A DNA stretch of 64,000 nucleotides from a bacterium (Candidatus Blackallbacteria) CG13_big_fil_rev_8_21_14_2_50_49_14. GTDB taxonomy: Bacteria > Cyanobacteriota > Sericytochromatia > UBA7694. Of this stretch, positions 8,242 to 17,952 are shown in pieces. Position 1 is the stretch's first letter, and every line of letters begins with the position of its first letter. The DNA lies in the NCBI GenBank assembly GCA_002783405.1, contig PFGG01000028.1, positions 1 through 64,000 of the forward strand, written 5' to 3'. The notes under the pieces are model-generated. The model ran no database searches. It saw only the letters and a program-made list of their open reading frames with translations, and was not told where the DNA came from. The position numbers were made by a program, and so were the translations under genes.

Positions 8242-9714
8242 ATGGATAACCTCAATCACCAAGTGTTTGAGCGCTTCAGCCTATTGCTTGAAGACGCTTT
8301 GCCTTTGCGTCTCTTAAAATCCGACTATGCCCCTCTGATTCTGGCGACCTTTCAGTCTCTGTTTAAATCCCAGAACCGTCTGATTTTAGATGAAGAGAGC
8401 CTGCAGGAACAATTGGCTGAATTGCTCGAAGACATCCGTTTCCGTGCTGAAGAGGGGGTCGATCGTGTCTATGAGGCCCAGGCCCGACACTTGCTGGCCC
8501 GCTGGACAGACCAGGGCTATCTGCGTAATTTTCTGACCGAAGAGGGCAAGGTCTGCTATGAGCTGACTGCCGACAGTGAAAAAGCCCTGCGCTGGGTAGA
8601 AACCCTTGAAAAACAAGATTTTGTCGGCACTGAATCCCGTTTTCGGGATATTCTCGGCAAACTGCGTGAATTGTTAGAGTATACAGTTGAAGACCCCGAC
8701 CGGCGAGTGGCTGAACTCGAGCGCCGCAAGGCAGAAATTGAGATTGAAATTGCCCGAATTCGGGAATGCAATGAAGTCAGTTCCTTTGATGATTACCAGA
8801 TCAAATCACGCTTTCAGGAACTCAACCGTCTGGCCCGCGACCTGCTTGCAGATTTTAAAGAGGTCGAAGACAATTTCCGCCAGATTACGCGCACGATTTA
8901 CCAAAAGCATGCCGAGAAACAAAGCCGCAAGGGCCAGATTCTGCGCTATGCCTTTGATGCCATTGAAGAATTGCGCCAAAGCGAGCAGGGCAAGAGCTTT
9001 TACGCCTTTTGGGATTCCCTCTTGCGCAGCTCGGGGCATCAGGAACTGCAAAACCTGGCCGAAGAGCTGTATATGGTGCTTGAAAATCGCCAGATCAATA
9101 CCCAGGACAGCCTCTTGCGATCAATCAAGAGTTTTCTGCATCAGGCAGCCCAGAAGGTTTTGGAATCAAATGACCGCATGGCCGAAAAACTCAGCCGGAT
9201 CATTATTGAGCGCGACCCCCAGGAAACCCGTCGGCTGAAAGAAACCATTGGCTCAATCAAAGAAGTGGCTTTAAAATTGGCTGAAAAAGAATTCAGTTCA
9301 GAAGCCTTTATCTCTATCGAAGGCCAGCCCGAAATCTTCATGCCCCTGGAACGTAAATTGGGTCGCCCCAGCATTGATCCGGTCTTTTCTCAACAGCCTG
9401 AAGAGCCCAGTGGTGAATTTGACTGGCAAGAAGAGCCCGAAGTCATGGACCGTCTCTTTCAGACTTTCTTTGTCGATAAAAAAGCACTTAAAAAACAATT
9501 GGCGCGCCTTTTGCAAGACAACCGCCAACTCTCTCTCCAGGATATTCTGCGCGATTTCCCGATTGAAAAAGGGCTGCCCGAGCTTTTTGCCTATCTGAGC
9601 TTTGCCTCGCAGGCCGAGAAACATGAGATAGATACTGAAAAGCGCGATTTGATCCTCTTTGACCATGAAAATCAGCGGGCTTTGGTCATGCCCGAAGTCA
9701 GGTTTAACAGGTAA
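8242..9714 (+). CDS. jetA: JetA/MksF-type kleisin of an SMC-like complex (DUF3375)
   Basis: 490 residues. Family signature features are an N-terminal winged-helix region with ARHLLARWTDQGYLRNF and ELTADSEKALRWVE, followed by FVGTESRFRDILGKLREL. Long helices of the DUF3375 family come next (VAELERRKAEIEIEIARI, FRQITRTIYQKHAEK). In Wadjet and MksBEF systems this protein is the kleisin that bridges the ATPase heads of the SMC subunit. AGGA lies directly before the ATG. First gene of a three-gene operon; the next starts 6 bases downstream. The order A-B-C is exactly that of Wadjet/MksBEF loci. Confidence 0.88.
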   Translation: MDNLNHQVFERFSLLLEDALPLRLLKSDYAPLILATFQSLFKSQNRLILDEESLQEQLAELLEDIRFRAEEGVDRVYEAQARHLLARWTDQGYLRNFLTEEGKVCYELTADSEKALRWVETLEKQDFVGTESRFRDILGKLRELLEYTVEDPDRRVAELERRKAEIEIEIARIRECNEVSSFDDYQIKSRFQELNRLARDLLADFKEVEDNFRQITRTIYQKHAEKQSRKGQILRYAFDAIEELRQSEQGKSFYAFWDSLLRSSGHQELQNLAEELYMVLENRQINTQDSLLRSIKSFLHQAAQKVLESNDRMAEKLSRIIIERDPQETRRLKETIGSIKEVALKLAEKEFSSEAFISIEGQPEIFMPLERKLGRPSIDPVFSQQPEEPSGEFDWQEEPEVMDRLFQTFFVDKKALKKQLARLLQDNRQLSLQDILRDFPIEKGLPELFAYLSFASQAEKHEIDTEKRDLILFDHENQRALVMPEVRFNR

Positions 9715-9720
9715 TATTTT

Positions 9721-10302
9721 ATGAGCACTCCCGAAAAAGTCGAACCCTATGCCCCCGTGATTGTTAAACTTCTGGGCGGCGAACTCACCGAAGATGATCG
9801 CCTCTGGAATGATCTGCTCCATTTTCGGGCTCCCGTGTCTGAATACTTAGCCCGGATTGGCCTGGAAGTGGTGATTGACCCCAAAGAGGGCTTTGCCTTT
9901 CTGCGTCAGGTCGAATTGGATGAAGAAGGCCGTACGATTGGCCTGATCAAACGCAATCCCCTTTCCTACGAAGTGACCTTGATCTGCGTGGTTTTGCGTG
10001 AAATGCTTGAGGATTTTGATATGAATCCTTCCTCTTCCCCCTATTGCCATATCACCCACAAGCAAATCCGCGAGCAGATTGAACTCTTTTTTAAAGAAAA
10101 ATCGAATCAGGTCAAGCTTTTGCGCCAGCTTGACCGCTATATTAAGCAGATTGTCGAATTGGGTTTCCTGCGGGTGATTCAAGAAGGCGAACTGCTGGAT
10201 GAGCGCATTTATGAAATCCGAAGAATCATAAAGGCGAAAATTACCAATGATGTACTCGAAGACATCCGATATGCCATGGAACAGGATGCTTCCATTGTCT
10301 GA
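9721..10302 (+). CDS. jetB: JetB/MksE-type subunit (DUF4194)
   Basis: 193 residues, in line with the family. JetB/MksE is a winged-helix dimer that binds the kleisin and DNA, comparable to MukE. Recognisable features are the N-terminal hydrophobic helix motif (VIVKLLGGELTEDDRLWNDL), GLEVVIDPKEGFAFLRQVE, and the LISYEV-like strand NPLSYEVTLICVVLREMLED. A C-terminal helix-rich part follows (LDRYIKQIVELGFLRVI), with RRIIKAKITNDVLEDI near the end. The 3' end overlaps the start of the next gene, so translation is coupled. Confidence 0.87.
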   Translation: MSTPEKVEPYAPVIVKLLGGELTEDDRLWNDLLHFRAPVSEYLARIGLEVVIDPKEGFAFLRQVELDEEGRTIGLIKRNPLSYEVTLICVVLREMLEDFDMNPSSSPYCHITHKQIREQIELFFKEKSNQVKLLRQLDRYIKQIVELGFLRVIQEGELLDERIYEIRRIIKAKITNDVLEDIRYAMEQDASIV

Positions 10303-13300
10303 GGCCCAGCCGGTGGGAACCGGCTACCGCCTGCAGCGCATGGAGCTCTATAACTGGGGTACTTTTGACAACCGTATTTATACAATCAATCCCCAAGGTC
10401 ACTCCTCGCTTTTGACTGGGGCCAATGGCTCAGGCAAAACCACTTTGATTGACTCTTTGCTCACCCTGATGGTGCCTGAGCGCAAATACCGTTTTTATAA
10501 CCAATCCTCTGGCAGCGAGAAAAAGACCGAGCGCAGTGAGGAATCCTATGTGCTGGGCCAGTATGGCAGCATTCAGGAAGAGGGCCGTAACCATTCCACA
10601 GCCATGCAGTTACGTCCTGATAAACAGAGCACCTTTTCGATCCTGATGGCCTATTTTTCCAATCAGGCAGGCAAACACCTGACCCTGGTTCAGTGCCGTT
10701 GGTTCGTCAATCAGGAACTGCGCCGGATTTACCTGATTGCCGAAGTGCCTTTGACAATCTCTGAGGATTTGATTCCGCTTGACCCCAAGGGGCTTTGGCG
10801 CAAACGCCTGCGTGAAAAATACCCCACCACTGAAACCGCTGAACCGCTGATGTTCTTCGACAGCGCCAGCAAATATGCCCGGCGGATGCAGCGGGTTTTT
10901 GGCATGCGCTCTCCCAAGGCCCTGACTCTGTTCAACCAAACCGTGGGTATCAAGGTGCTTGGCAATTTGACCGATTTTATTCGCCAGCATATGCTTGAAG
11001 CGGGCAGTATTGAAGAGGAATTCAGCAAGCTCAAGGACACCTATAAGCTCTTGCTGACGGCTCAGAATGCAATTGAAAAGGCCGAGCGCCAGTTGGAGCT
11101 TTTACGCCCTGTGCGGGCCCATGCCGAAGCCTTGAAGCAGCTCAAAGACCTCAGCCCCTTGGGTGGAGACCCCCACGAAATCGTCAATCTCTATTTTTCC
11201 AACCGCAAGCGCGATTTTCTTGGCGCTGAAATTCTGCGGCTCGAAGAACGCGAGCGCGATATTCAACTGCAGGCCGCACATCTGCGTGAAACCCTTGATG
11301 AGCAGCGCGACCTCAAAGAAAACTTGCGTCACAGCATTCAAACCGATGCCACTGGCCAGCAATTGGTTCAGATGGAACAGGCCCACCGCCGCCATGAACA
11401 GGAAAAGCGCAAACGCCAGGAAGAATTGGTGCGCTATAACCTGCTTGCCAAAACCCTCGATTTTCCTGAAAATCCCGATCAGGCCTGTTTTAAGCGTTCG
11501 CTGAAGTCTTCTCAGGAACGCGAAAAGCAATTGGAGCAGGATCGCCGCGATTTAGAACACCGGATTTTCAGTATTGAAAAAGAGCAGGAAGCCACGCTGC
11601 GCCAACTGCGTGAAAAAGAAATTGAAATCCGTTCCATGAGTGGACAACGCAACAATATTCCCGGTCGTCTCAGCCAGATTCGCCAGGAGCTGGCGGATTA
11701 TCTTGAGGTTTCGCCTGCTGCTCTGCCCTTTGTGGGCGAGTTGGTGCAGGTTCCCCGCCGCGAGGCAGAATGGGAAGGGGCGATTGAAAAACTCTTGCGG
11801 GGTTTTGCCACCAGTCTGATTGTTCCTGAAGATCTCTATTCCCGCGTCAATGCCTATTTGAACCGGGTCAATATTGGCGGTCGTTTGGTTTATTTTAAAG
11901 TGCCCGTTCATTTTGAACCCGCTCAAAAACTTTTCGCACCGCCCAAAGCGCTGGTGAATAAACTCGAATTTCACCCTGACTCGGCCTACAGCACCTGGGT
12001 GAAACACCAGATCATGGCCCAGTTTGATTATCTCTGTGCTGACAATCTTGGCGAATTTGAAACCTATAAAAAGGCGGTGACTCGTCAGGGGCTTACCAAA
12101 TCGGGTGCGCGCCATGAAAAGGATGACCGCGATCAGAACTTTAACCGCAGCCAGTTTGTGCTCGGTTGGTCGAGCCAGGGCAAAGTGGATTTTTACAAAG
12201 ACCAGCTCGATGCCCTTCAGGATATGCTCGCAGCCCAGCAACGCAGTGTTGAAAAATTGCGCCAGGACCAGGAAAAGTTTGTCTGGTTGCTGCGCAATCT
12301 CGCCAAATTTGAACAGTATGTAGACTATGAGCTGATTCACTGGCAGGCCATGCAGCGTGAGCAGGAAAAACTGGCCCAGCAACAACTCTTGTTGGAAGGG
12401 GGCAGCAATAACCTGCAGGAAATGCGCACCCAGGCCGAAGCTTTGATTCAACGTATTCAGGAGCTTGAAAACCAACGCGATGATCTGCTGCGTCGTGAAC
12501 AGGATGTGCGCAGTCTCTTGGCCGATTACCGGGCCCAGGTAGAGGATATCGCCCTGACCTTCGCCGATGAGGACTTGGATACGGCCAGTCTGCCTGAGCG
12601 CTTCAAAGCCTTTGAACAGACCTATATTGAAACGCTTGAAGGCTTGAACCTCGACAGTTTGCCCCGTATCAGCAAAAGCATTCATGACCGGATTGAAAAG
12701 CAAATTCGCGAGGATCGGCAGAAACGTGAGCAGCTTGAGCGTCAGCTGGAACGCGCCATGATTGCCTTTAAACGCCCCGATAAGGAGATTCTCTATAAAT
12801 TTCCGGATTGGTCAGCGGATACCTATCAGCTTTCTGAGGATATTGCCTATGTTCAGGACTATCTGAATATCTGCCGCCGGATCGAAGAGGATGATTTGCC
12901 CAGCTATAACAAAGAATTTGAGCGCTATCTGACCACGCACATGATTCAAAAAATGGCAGATTTCCGTGAGAGCTTTTATTTGCAGGAGCAGGAGATTCTG
13001 CAAACGGTGCAGGACCTCAACCATTCGCTTGAAAAGATCAATTTTCGCAACAATCCTGAAACCTTTATTCAGCTTAAAACCCAGCGCAATAATGCGCCCC
13101 ATGTTCAGCGTTTCAAAGAAATGCTCGAAAATTGGGTGCCCAATAGCCAGGGCGAAGATGAGCTTGCGCAATTGCGTCAGAGTTTTGTTGCGATTCGTGA
13201 ACTGATTGAGCGCCTCGATCAGGAAGAGCACTGGAAAGCCTATGTCACTGACGTGCGCAATTGGAATGAATACTATGCTGAAGAGTTCTTCCGTGAAACA

Positions 13301-13711
13301 GGCCGTCAGATGAAGGTTTACCGCAGCATGGGTGAACTTTCAGGGGGTGAAAAGGCCCAGTTGACCTATACCATTCTAGGCTCGGCCATTGCCTACCAGT
13401 TTGGTATTACCCAGAATGAGCCTGAACATTCCTTCCGCTTTATTGCGGTTGATGAATCCTTCAGCAACCAGGACGATGAAAAGGCTACCTATCTGATGGA
13501 TTTGTGCCGCCAGTTGGATTTACAACTGCTGGTGGTTACACCCAATGACAAAACCCATATCGTCGAACCCTATATTTCCTCTGTGCATTTTGTTTTCCGC
13601 AAGCCCGATCAAAGCTCGATGCTTTTGGACATGCCGATTGTGCAGTTTCGTGAAAAACGCAGTGAGTGGCAAGAATTGAGCGAGGCATCGCTTGAGGTGG
13701 CGGCAAACTGA
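10286..13711 (+). CDS. jetC: JetC/MksB-type SMC-like ATPase
   Basis: About 1141 residues. Head-coil-hinge-coil-head layout: Walker A TGANGSGKTT at 44-53, long coiled coils, a hinge-like globular part at about 530-620 (GRLVYFKVPVHFEPAQKLF). The ABC signature GELSGGEKAQ lies at about 1015 and Walker B FRFIAVDESF at about 1050, with a D-loop-like SNQDD. All ATPase elements are intact. The LYNWGTFD strand next to the N-terminus is typical of MukB/JetC-type, not classical Smc, proteins. The complex is expected to bind and extrude DNA loops. Starts at 10247, 10271 or 10286 are possible; I chose the last because of GGAACAGG just before it. It overlaps jetB by 17 bases. No JetD-type gene follows. Confidence 0.92.
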   Translation: MLPLSEAQPVGTGYRLQRMELYNWGTFDNRIYTINPQGHSSLLTGANGSGKTTLIDSLLTLMVPERKYRFYNQSSGSEKKTERSEESYVLGQYGSIQEEGRNHSTAMQLRPDKQSTFSILMAYFSNQAGKHLTLVQCRWFVNQELRRIYLIAEVPLTISEDLIPLDPKGLWRKRLREKYPTTETAEPLMFFDSASKYARRMQRVFGMRSPKALTLFNQTVGIKVLGNLTDFIRQHMLEAGSIEEEFSKLKDTYKLLLTAQNAIEKAERQLELLRPVRAHAEALKQLKDLSPLGGDPHEIVNLYFSNRKRDFLGAEILRLEERERDIQLQAAHLRETLDEQRDLKENLRHSIQTDATGQQLVQMEQAHRRHEQEKRKRQEELVRYNLLAKTLDFPENPDQACFKRSLKSSQEREKQLEQDRRDLEHRIFSIEKEQEATLRQLREKEIEIRSMSGQRNNIPGRLSQIRQELADYLEVSPAALPFVGELVQVPRREAEWEGAIEKLLRGFATSLIVPEDLYSRVNAYLNRVNIGGRLVYFKVPVHFEPAQKLFAPPKALVNKLEFHPDSAYSTWVKHQIMAQFDYLCADNLGEFETYKKAVTRQGLTKSGARHEKDDRDQNFNRSQFVLGWSSQGKVDFYKDQLDALQDMLAAQQRSVEKLRQDQEKFVWLLRNLAKFEQYVDYELIHWQAMQREQEKLAQQQLLLEGGSNNLQEMRTQAEALIQRIQELENQRDDLLRREQDVRSLLADYRAQVEDIALTFADEDLDTASLPERFKAFEQTYIETLEGLNLDSLPRISKSIHDRIEKQIREDRQKREQLERQLERAMIAFKRPDKEILYKFPDWSADTYQLSEDIAYVQDYLNICRRIEEDDLPSYNKEFERYLTTHMIQKMADFRESFYLQEQEILQTVQDLNHSLEKINFRNNPETFIQLKTQRNNAPHVQRFKEMLENWVPNSQGEDELAQLRQSFVAIRELIERLDQEEHWKAYVTDVRNWNEYYAEEFFRETGRQMKVYRSMGELSGGEKAQLTYTILGSAIAYQFGITQNEPEHSFRFIAVDESFSNQDDEKATYLMDLCRQLDLQLLVVTPNDKTHIVEPYISSVHFVFRKPDQSSMLLDMPIVQFREKRSEWQELSEASLEVAAN

Positions 13712-13717
13712 AACCGA

Positions 13718-13747
13718 CTCTCAGCCTGATAAATTCTAGGCTGAGAG
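13718..13747 (+). terminator. Hairpin after the SMC-like operon
   Basis: Perfect 10-bp stem (ctctcagcct / aggctgagag) with a 10-base loop, 6 bases after the jetC stop. Only a weak T-rich tail follows, so termination may be partial or Rho-dependent. Confidence 0.45.
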
Positions 13748-13801
13748 GGGATTGGGCTGTTAAAATGCTGGCAACTCCTCTGTCAGAAACGGAAAACAGC
13801 A

Positions 13802-14290
13802 ATGCAATACTGGCTCATGAAATCTGAACCGGAAGCCTTTTCGATTCAGGATTTGAAAAAAAACAAAACCACGGGTTGGGACGGTGTTCGCAATTATCAG
13901 GCCCGGAACTTGATGCGCGATCAGATGCAAATTGGGGATCGGGTGCTGTTTTACCATTCCAATGCCGAGCCCCCCGGTGTGGTGGGCCTGGCAGAAGTTT
14001 CCAAAACCGGTTTGGTGGATCCCAGCCAATTTGACCCTGCCAGCAAATACCATGATCCCAAGGCCGATCCTGAAAATCCCCGCTGGATCATGGTCGAAAT
14101 CGCTTTTCTTGAGCAGTTCAAACAGATCGTCTCTTTGCCCGAAATGCGGGAGATGGCTGAACTGGATGGCATGATGGTCTTGCAAAAAGGGGCCCGACTT
14201 TCAGTTCAGCCGGTCTCTGAGGCCCATTTTAAGCTGATTTGCGCTCGTGCGGGCAGTCAAATTCAGAAGTCTCAAAAAACTAAAAAATAA
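13802..14290 (+). CDS. EVE domain protein (THYN1-like)
   Basis: 162 residues, a single EVE domain. Diagnostic parts are YWLMKSEPEAFSIQDL, TTGWDGVRNYQARNLMRDQM, IGDRVLFYHSN, and GVVGLAEVSKTGLVDPSQFD ahead of the lysine/aspartate-rich RWIMVEIAFL. EVE is a PUA/YTH-like fold that binds modified nucleotides in DNA or RNA. EVE proteins occur both as housekeeping singletons and fused to or beside restriction and other defence genes. This one starts 90 bases after the jetC stop, behind a hairpin, so it may have its own promoter (ttaaaat near 13759). Whether it serves the SMC-like operon is open. Confidence 0.9.
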   Translation: MQYWLMKSEPEAFSIQDLKKNKTTGWDGVRNYQARNLMRDQMQIGDRVLFYHSNAEPPGVVGLAEVSKTGLVDPSQFDPASKYHDPKADPENPRWIMVEIAFLEQFKQIVSLPEMREMAELDGMMVLQKGARLSVQPVSEAHFKLICARAGSQIQKSQKTKK

Positions 14291-14413
14291 GAAAATTATT
14301 TTTTAGAGACGTCTCTGGCAGTTTTTCTCTCAGGGTTCTCTCAGCATGGTACGGTATAATTGAGCATCTTTTGTTTGATTAAACTTTGAAATTTGCAGGG
14401 AAACTTAAATTTT

Positions 14414-17104
14414 GTGAGATTACTGAGTTCTGATTCCATTCAAGAGCTTAAGAAGCCTGTTGGCTTATTTTGCCTTTTTCTGATTGCGCTCGCAACCCTT
14501 TCTTCTGTTGTGGTTGTCTTTGCTACCATCGGCCTGATAGGTCAACCCTTTGCAGGTTTCAGGATAGAGCCTACATTGACTGTTTCTGCAGTCAATGAGG
14601 ATTATTGGAACGGTCCGAAAGCTGGTATCAAGACCTATGATCGTATTCTTTCGATAGATGGCCAATCAGTTTATTCTCCCAAGGATTTTAAGCAAAAGAT
14701 TCAGGACAGTAAGATTGGGCAGGTTTTAGAGTACGAAATCGAGTCCAAAGAAACCAAAGCCAAAAGCAATTTGAAAATTGTAGTTCAAACCTTTACCCTG
14801 ATGGATTTTTTCCGCAGTTTTCTGATTTTGTATATTGTCGGTTTTCTGCATATTTTAGTGGGGGCTGTGGCCTATCTGGCGCGGCCAAGCAATCCTGCCG
14901 CACGTGCGCACCTTTTTATGACCCTGGCGATAGGTATGACGACAAACCTTGCTGCTGATTATGATACTTCAATGCTTTTCCCTCGTATTTGGATTGCAAC
15001 AGTGGCTTTGACTGGTGGTGCCTGTTTGCATCTAGGTTTTTATTTTCCTCAAAAAAAGAAATGGCTGGATCGCTTTCCCAAACTGGTTTTGGTTCCCTAT
15101 GCCATCAGCTTCCTTTTATTAGGTACGTGGGAATATGCTTATCGGGGATTGGGGTATTTGGGGTATCAGCAGAATGGCATAATAGATCTTTTCCAACTCC
15201 ATTTTGATCTCTATGATATGTCTCTGTTTTGGTCGTTAATTGTCGGTTTTGTCGGCTTGATCGCCTTGATCGTGCATTCACTTTTTAAGGCTGAAAATCA
15301 GATAGTTAAAAACCAGGCCAAGGTTGCCCTTTTGGGAGGCGTGATTGCCTATCTGCCCATGACGATTTTCTGGATGATCATGGACCAGATTTTACATATT
15401 CCCCTTAGCCCCGCGATTGCAACCATCTGCTGGATTCTGTTTATTGTTTTCCCTGTCGCCATTGCCTATGCAATTATCAAGCACAAAATGTTTGATATTG
15501 ATTTCGTCTTAAAGCAGAGTATGACCTATTCTGCCCTGGTGGTTCTGTTGGGGACGGTCTATGTACTTTTGGCAGAGGGCCTGCAACAAATGTTCAGGCC
15601 TTTGATGACAAACAATTCAGAAATTACTTCCTATATGCTGACCACCGCTGTGACAATCCTGCTCTTTGAACCCCTGAAGCTGAATATCCGCAATTTTATT
15701 GATCAGAAGTTTTTTCGCAAAAAATATGATTTCCGTACTGCTTTAAGCGAGTTCGTTGACGCAGCCCGTACCACCATCGATAAGGACGAGTTGCTTCCCA
15801 AACTGGTTGAAACGATTGAGAAAACTATTCATCCCAAACATGTCATGATTTTTCTGAAAAATCCTGAAACCAATAGTTTGAAACAGGCCTATAGCCATGG
15901 CATCAATTTGAAAATGAAAGACGAAATCCCGATGGATGACGTGACCTTGATGACCGCTATGGGCTTGATGAAAAAAAAGAGTTTAACGACCCGTTTAACA
16001 GGGGCTTTGAATCTTTCAGCGATCTCGCAACAGGGGCCGGTTCCCTCTCCAATTCCCTTTTTGTTGGCTAAACGGATTACGGGTGAATTAATTGATCCTG
16101 CGATTTTAGAATCGATTAAAAACAGTTTGACCCTGCCCTTGACTGTCAAAATTCCGGGGAAGGGCTCTGAACCTTATCGGGACGACTTGATTGGTCTTTT
16201 GACTTTAGGCGAGAAAAAATCCGAAATGGATTATACGATTGAGGATCGTCAACTCTTTCAGAGTATTGGCCAACAGTTGGCGCTTACCCTGCATAGCTCG
16301 CAATTGGCGGGTGAGGTGGCTGAGAAAGAAGCGATGAAGCAAACTCTGTTGAAGGCCCGCGCGATTCAGCGTTCCATGCTGCCGCAAAAAGAGCTGGATT
16401 TACAGCGTTTTGAGCTGACCGGCTGGTCAGAGTCCGCCGATGAAACGGGTGGTGATTACTATGATTGGTATGACCTGGGCAACCAACGTTTTATTATTGG
16501 TTTGGGAGATGTTACCGGGCATGGGATCGATGCCGCCATGATTGTCAGTATGGCGAAAAGTTGTCTGTATAATCAGGTGGAAAGTAATCCTGATGTGCCT
16601 TTGGTGATGGCGGCGCTGAACCGGACGATCAATGAAATTGCACAATATACAGAGCGTAGCAACCGCAAATTGATGTCGTTTATTTATACTCTGTTTGATT
16701 CAGAAAGTTTAACCTGCCGCATGGCCAGTGCAGGCCATTGGTTTCCCTATCTTTACCGTGCACGTACGCAAGAGGTGACGGGCTTTCCTGAGTTTAAAGG
16801 GGCTTTCCCTTTGGGGCAACGTTCCCCCGAAAAATTCAAATGCCAGGATTACGAAGTGCAGCTTGAAGCGGGAGATATCCTGCTCTACTATACCGATGGT
16901 CTGCATGAAGCGCCCAACCAGGCTGGAGAAGAATATGGCATGGAGCGGCTTGAAAAGATGATGCATTGGTACCATCAACTAGACGCCCATGAACTGCGTG
17001 AACGCCTCTGTGAAGATTGGGAACGCCATATTCAGGGCAAGGGCATGGAAGATGATATGACTCTGGTGGTGGTTAAGGTTAAGGATTTGTTGCGACAGGA
17101 GTAA
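14414..17104 (+). CDS. Membrane PDZ-7TM-GAF-SpoIIE (PP2C-type) serine phosphatase
   Basis: About 896 residues. Order: one membrane helix (about 12-40); a PDZ-like domain in the exported loop (about 55-125; GPKAGIKTYDRILSIDGQSV); seven or so membrane helices (about 130-370); a cytoplasmic GAF-like region (about 430-620); and a SpoIIE/RsbU phosphatase (about 640-890). Phosphatase motifs are DETGGDYYDWYD, GDVTGHGIDAAMIVSMAKS, LLYYTDGLHEA and MEDDMTLVVVKV, with all metal-binding Asp residues present. Such enzymes dephosphorylate STAS anti-anti-sigma factors. No HATPase kinase is adjacent, but a STAS-like gene lies 2.3 kb downstream on the other strand. GTG at 14414 is the preferred start; TTG at 14393 is an alternative. 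TATAAT lies at about 14355. Confidence 0.85.
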   Translation: MRLLSSDSIQELKKPVGLFCLFLIALATLSSVVVVFATIGLIGQPFAGFRIEPTLTVSAVNEDYWNGPKAGIKTYDRILSIDGQSVYSPKDFKQKIQDSKIGQVLEYEIESKETKAKSNLKIVVQTFTLMDFFRSFLILYIVGFLHILVGAVAYLARPSNPAARAHLFMTLAIGMTTNLAADYDTSMLFPRIWIATVALTGGACLHLGFYFPQKKKWLDRFPKLVLVPYAISFLLLGTWEYAYRGLGYLGYQQNGIIDLFQLHFDLYDMSLFWSLIVGFVGLIALIVHSLFKAENQIVKNQAKVALLGGVIAYLPMTIFWMIMDQILHIPLSPAIATICWILFIVFPVAIAYAIIKHKMFDIDFVLKQSMTYSALVVLLGTVYVLLAEGLQQMFRPLMTNNSEITSYMLTTAVTILLFEPLKLNIRNFIDQKFFRKKYDFRTALSEFVDAARTTIDKDELLPKLVETIEKTIHPKHVMIFLKNPETNSLKQAYSHGINLKMKDEIPMDDVTLMTAMGLMKKKSLTTRLTGALNLSAISQQGPVPSPIPFLLAKRITGELIDPAILESIKNSLTLPLTVKIPGKGSEPYRDDLIGLLTLGEKKSEMDYTIEDRQLFQSIGQQLALTLHSSQLAGEVAEKEAMKQTLLKARAIQRSMLPQKELDLQRFELTGWSESADETGGDYYDWYDLGNQRFIIGLGDVTGHGIDAAMIVSMAKSCLYNQVESNPDVPLVMAALNRTINEIAQYTERSNRKLMSFIYTLFDSESLTCRMASAGHWFPYLYRARTQEVTGFPEFKGAFPLGQRSPEKFKCQDYEVQLEAGDILLYYTDGLHEAPNQAGEEYGMERLEKMMHWYHQLDAHELRERLCEDWERHIQGKGMEDDMTLVVVKVKDLLRQE

Positions 17105-17280
17105 TGTTCAGCTAAGTCGATGGCTTTGCTTGAAGAATACTTGTTTGGTGCGGATTTTAGCCTGTGCTCAGGTGTTTCTTGAAGCTTGAGCTTATCTCTG
17201 ATTTAAGCTTGCGTAAATTTACACAGGTCTGACCTGAAACTGACGATAGATCAGAGTGTAAGCTTTTACGCCAAAGGAGA

Positions 17281-17862
17281 ATGATGATGACAGGTATAAT
17301 GAGTTGGGTTTCTCAAAAATATGATTCTTTTTTGCAGACCCTTGGTTTGCGTAAACCCCCTGTTACGGTGGCTCCACCCTCACCTCCTGCTGCTGCAGAA
17401 GAAGTCAAACCTCATACTTTGACCCAAGGTGAAAACTTGCGGGTCGAAGCCTCAAATTCAGGTCGTCGGGGTACTGCACAAGTCTCTTTGGGCGATTCCC
17501 TTCAAGAACAAACTCAGCGCTGGGATCAAGCCTCACAGGGGCACCAGATTCCTGAAATTCAAATGGCAGTGAAAAATGGAAAATCACCGACCATTGCTTT
17601 AAGCGAATATTTGAATAAAAATGGAAGTTTGAGCCGTGAACAACGTAACCAGGTTGCCAATTTTATGGAGCAGGTCATGAAATACGGCACGGTGAAAGAC
17701 AGTCGTGAACAAAATTTTGTAGGCTCGAATCTGATTGATGTGATGAAAGAAGGTATTCGTGATAAAGGGATCACAGAAGAGCAGGTACAATTATTGGCAA
17801 ATGGAGACTTTACAGTTCAAGCCTATTTGGGTTTGGTGAAGGATGGCCAAAGTATTGCATAA
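17281..17862 (+). CDS. Unknown protein, tandem paralog 1
   Basis: 193 residues, no known family. ATG is preceded by AAAGGAGA, a strong ribosome site. The N-terminal 75 residues are proline-rich and variable. The C-terminal 120 residues are conserved with the next gene: QMAVKNGKSPTIALSEYLN, FMEQVMKYGTVKDSREQNFV and LLANGDFTVQAYLGLVKDGQ. The conserved part is helical, soluble and ends identically in both (VKDGQSI). No signal peptide. The two genes are 90 bases apart on the same strand and clearly arose by duplication. Function unknown. Confidence 0.8.
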   Translation: MMMTGIMSWVSQKYDSFLQTLGLRKPPVTVAPPSPPAAAEEVKPHTLTQGENLRVEASNSGRRGTAQVSLGDSLQEQTQRWDQASQGHQIPEIQMAVKNGKSPTIALSEYLNKNGSLSREQRNQVANFMEQVMKYGTVKDSREQNFVGSNLIDVMKEGIRDKGITEEQVQLLANGDFTVQAYLGLVKDGQSIA

Positions 17863-17952
17863 AAGACTCTATAGATTTAAATTTCTGTTAATTGACGCAT
17901 AAAATCGGTTCGAAGCGCCTATACTAAAAATAAGCATCAATGAAAAGAGAAG

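Noticed and set aside
9298-9822. 174-codon frame antisense to the jetA/jetB junction
   Set aside because: Shadow of two genes with clear family motifs.
11552-12703. 383-codon open frame antisense to jetC
   Set aside because: It mirrors the high-GC third positions of jetC, has no ribosome site and its product looks like a shadow translation. jetC itself has all motifs of its family.
14300-14318. Palindrome agagacgtctct after the EVE gene
   Set aside because: Short, with no T-run in the right place. It could be a weak terminator, but random occurrence cannot be excluded.
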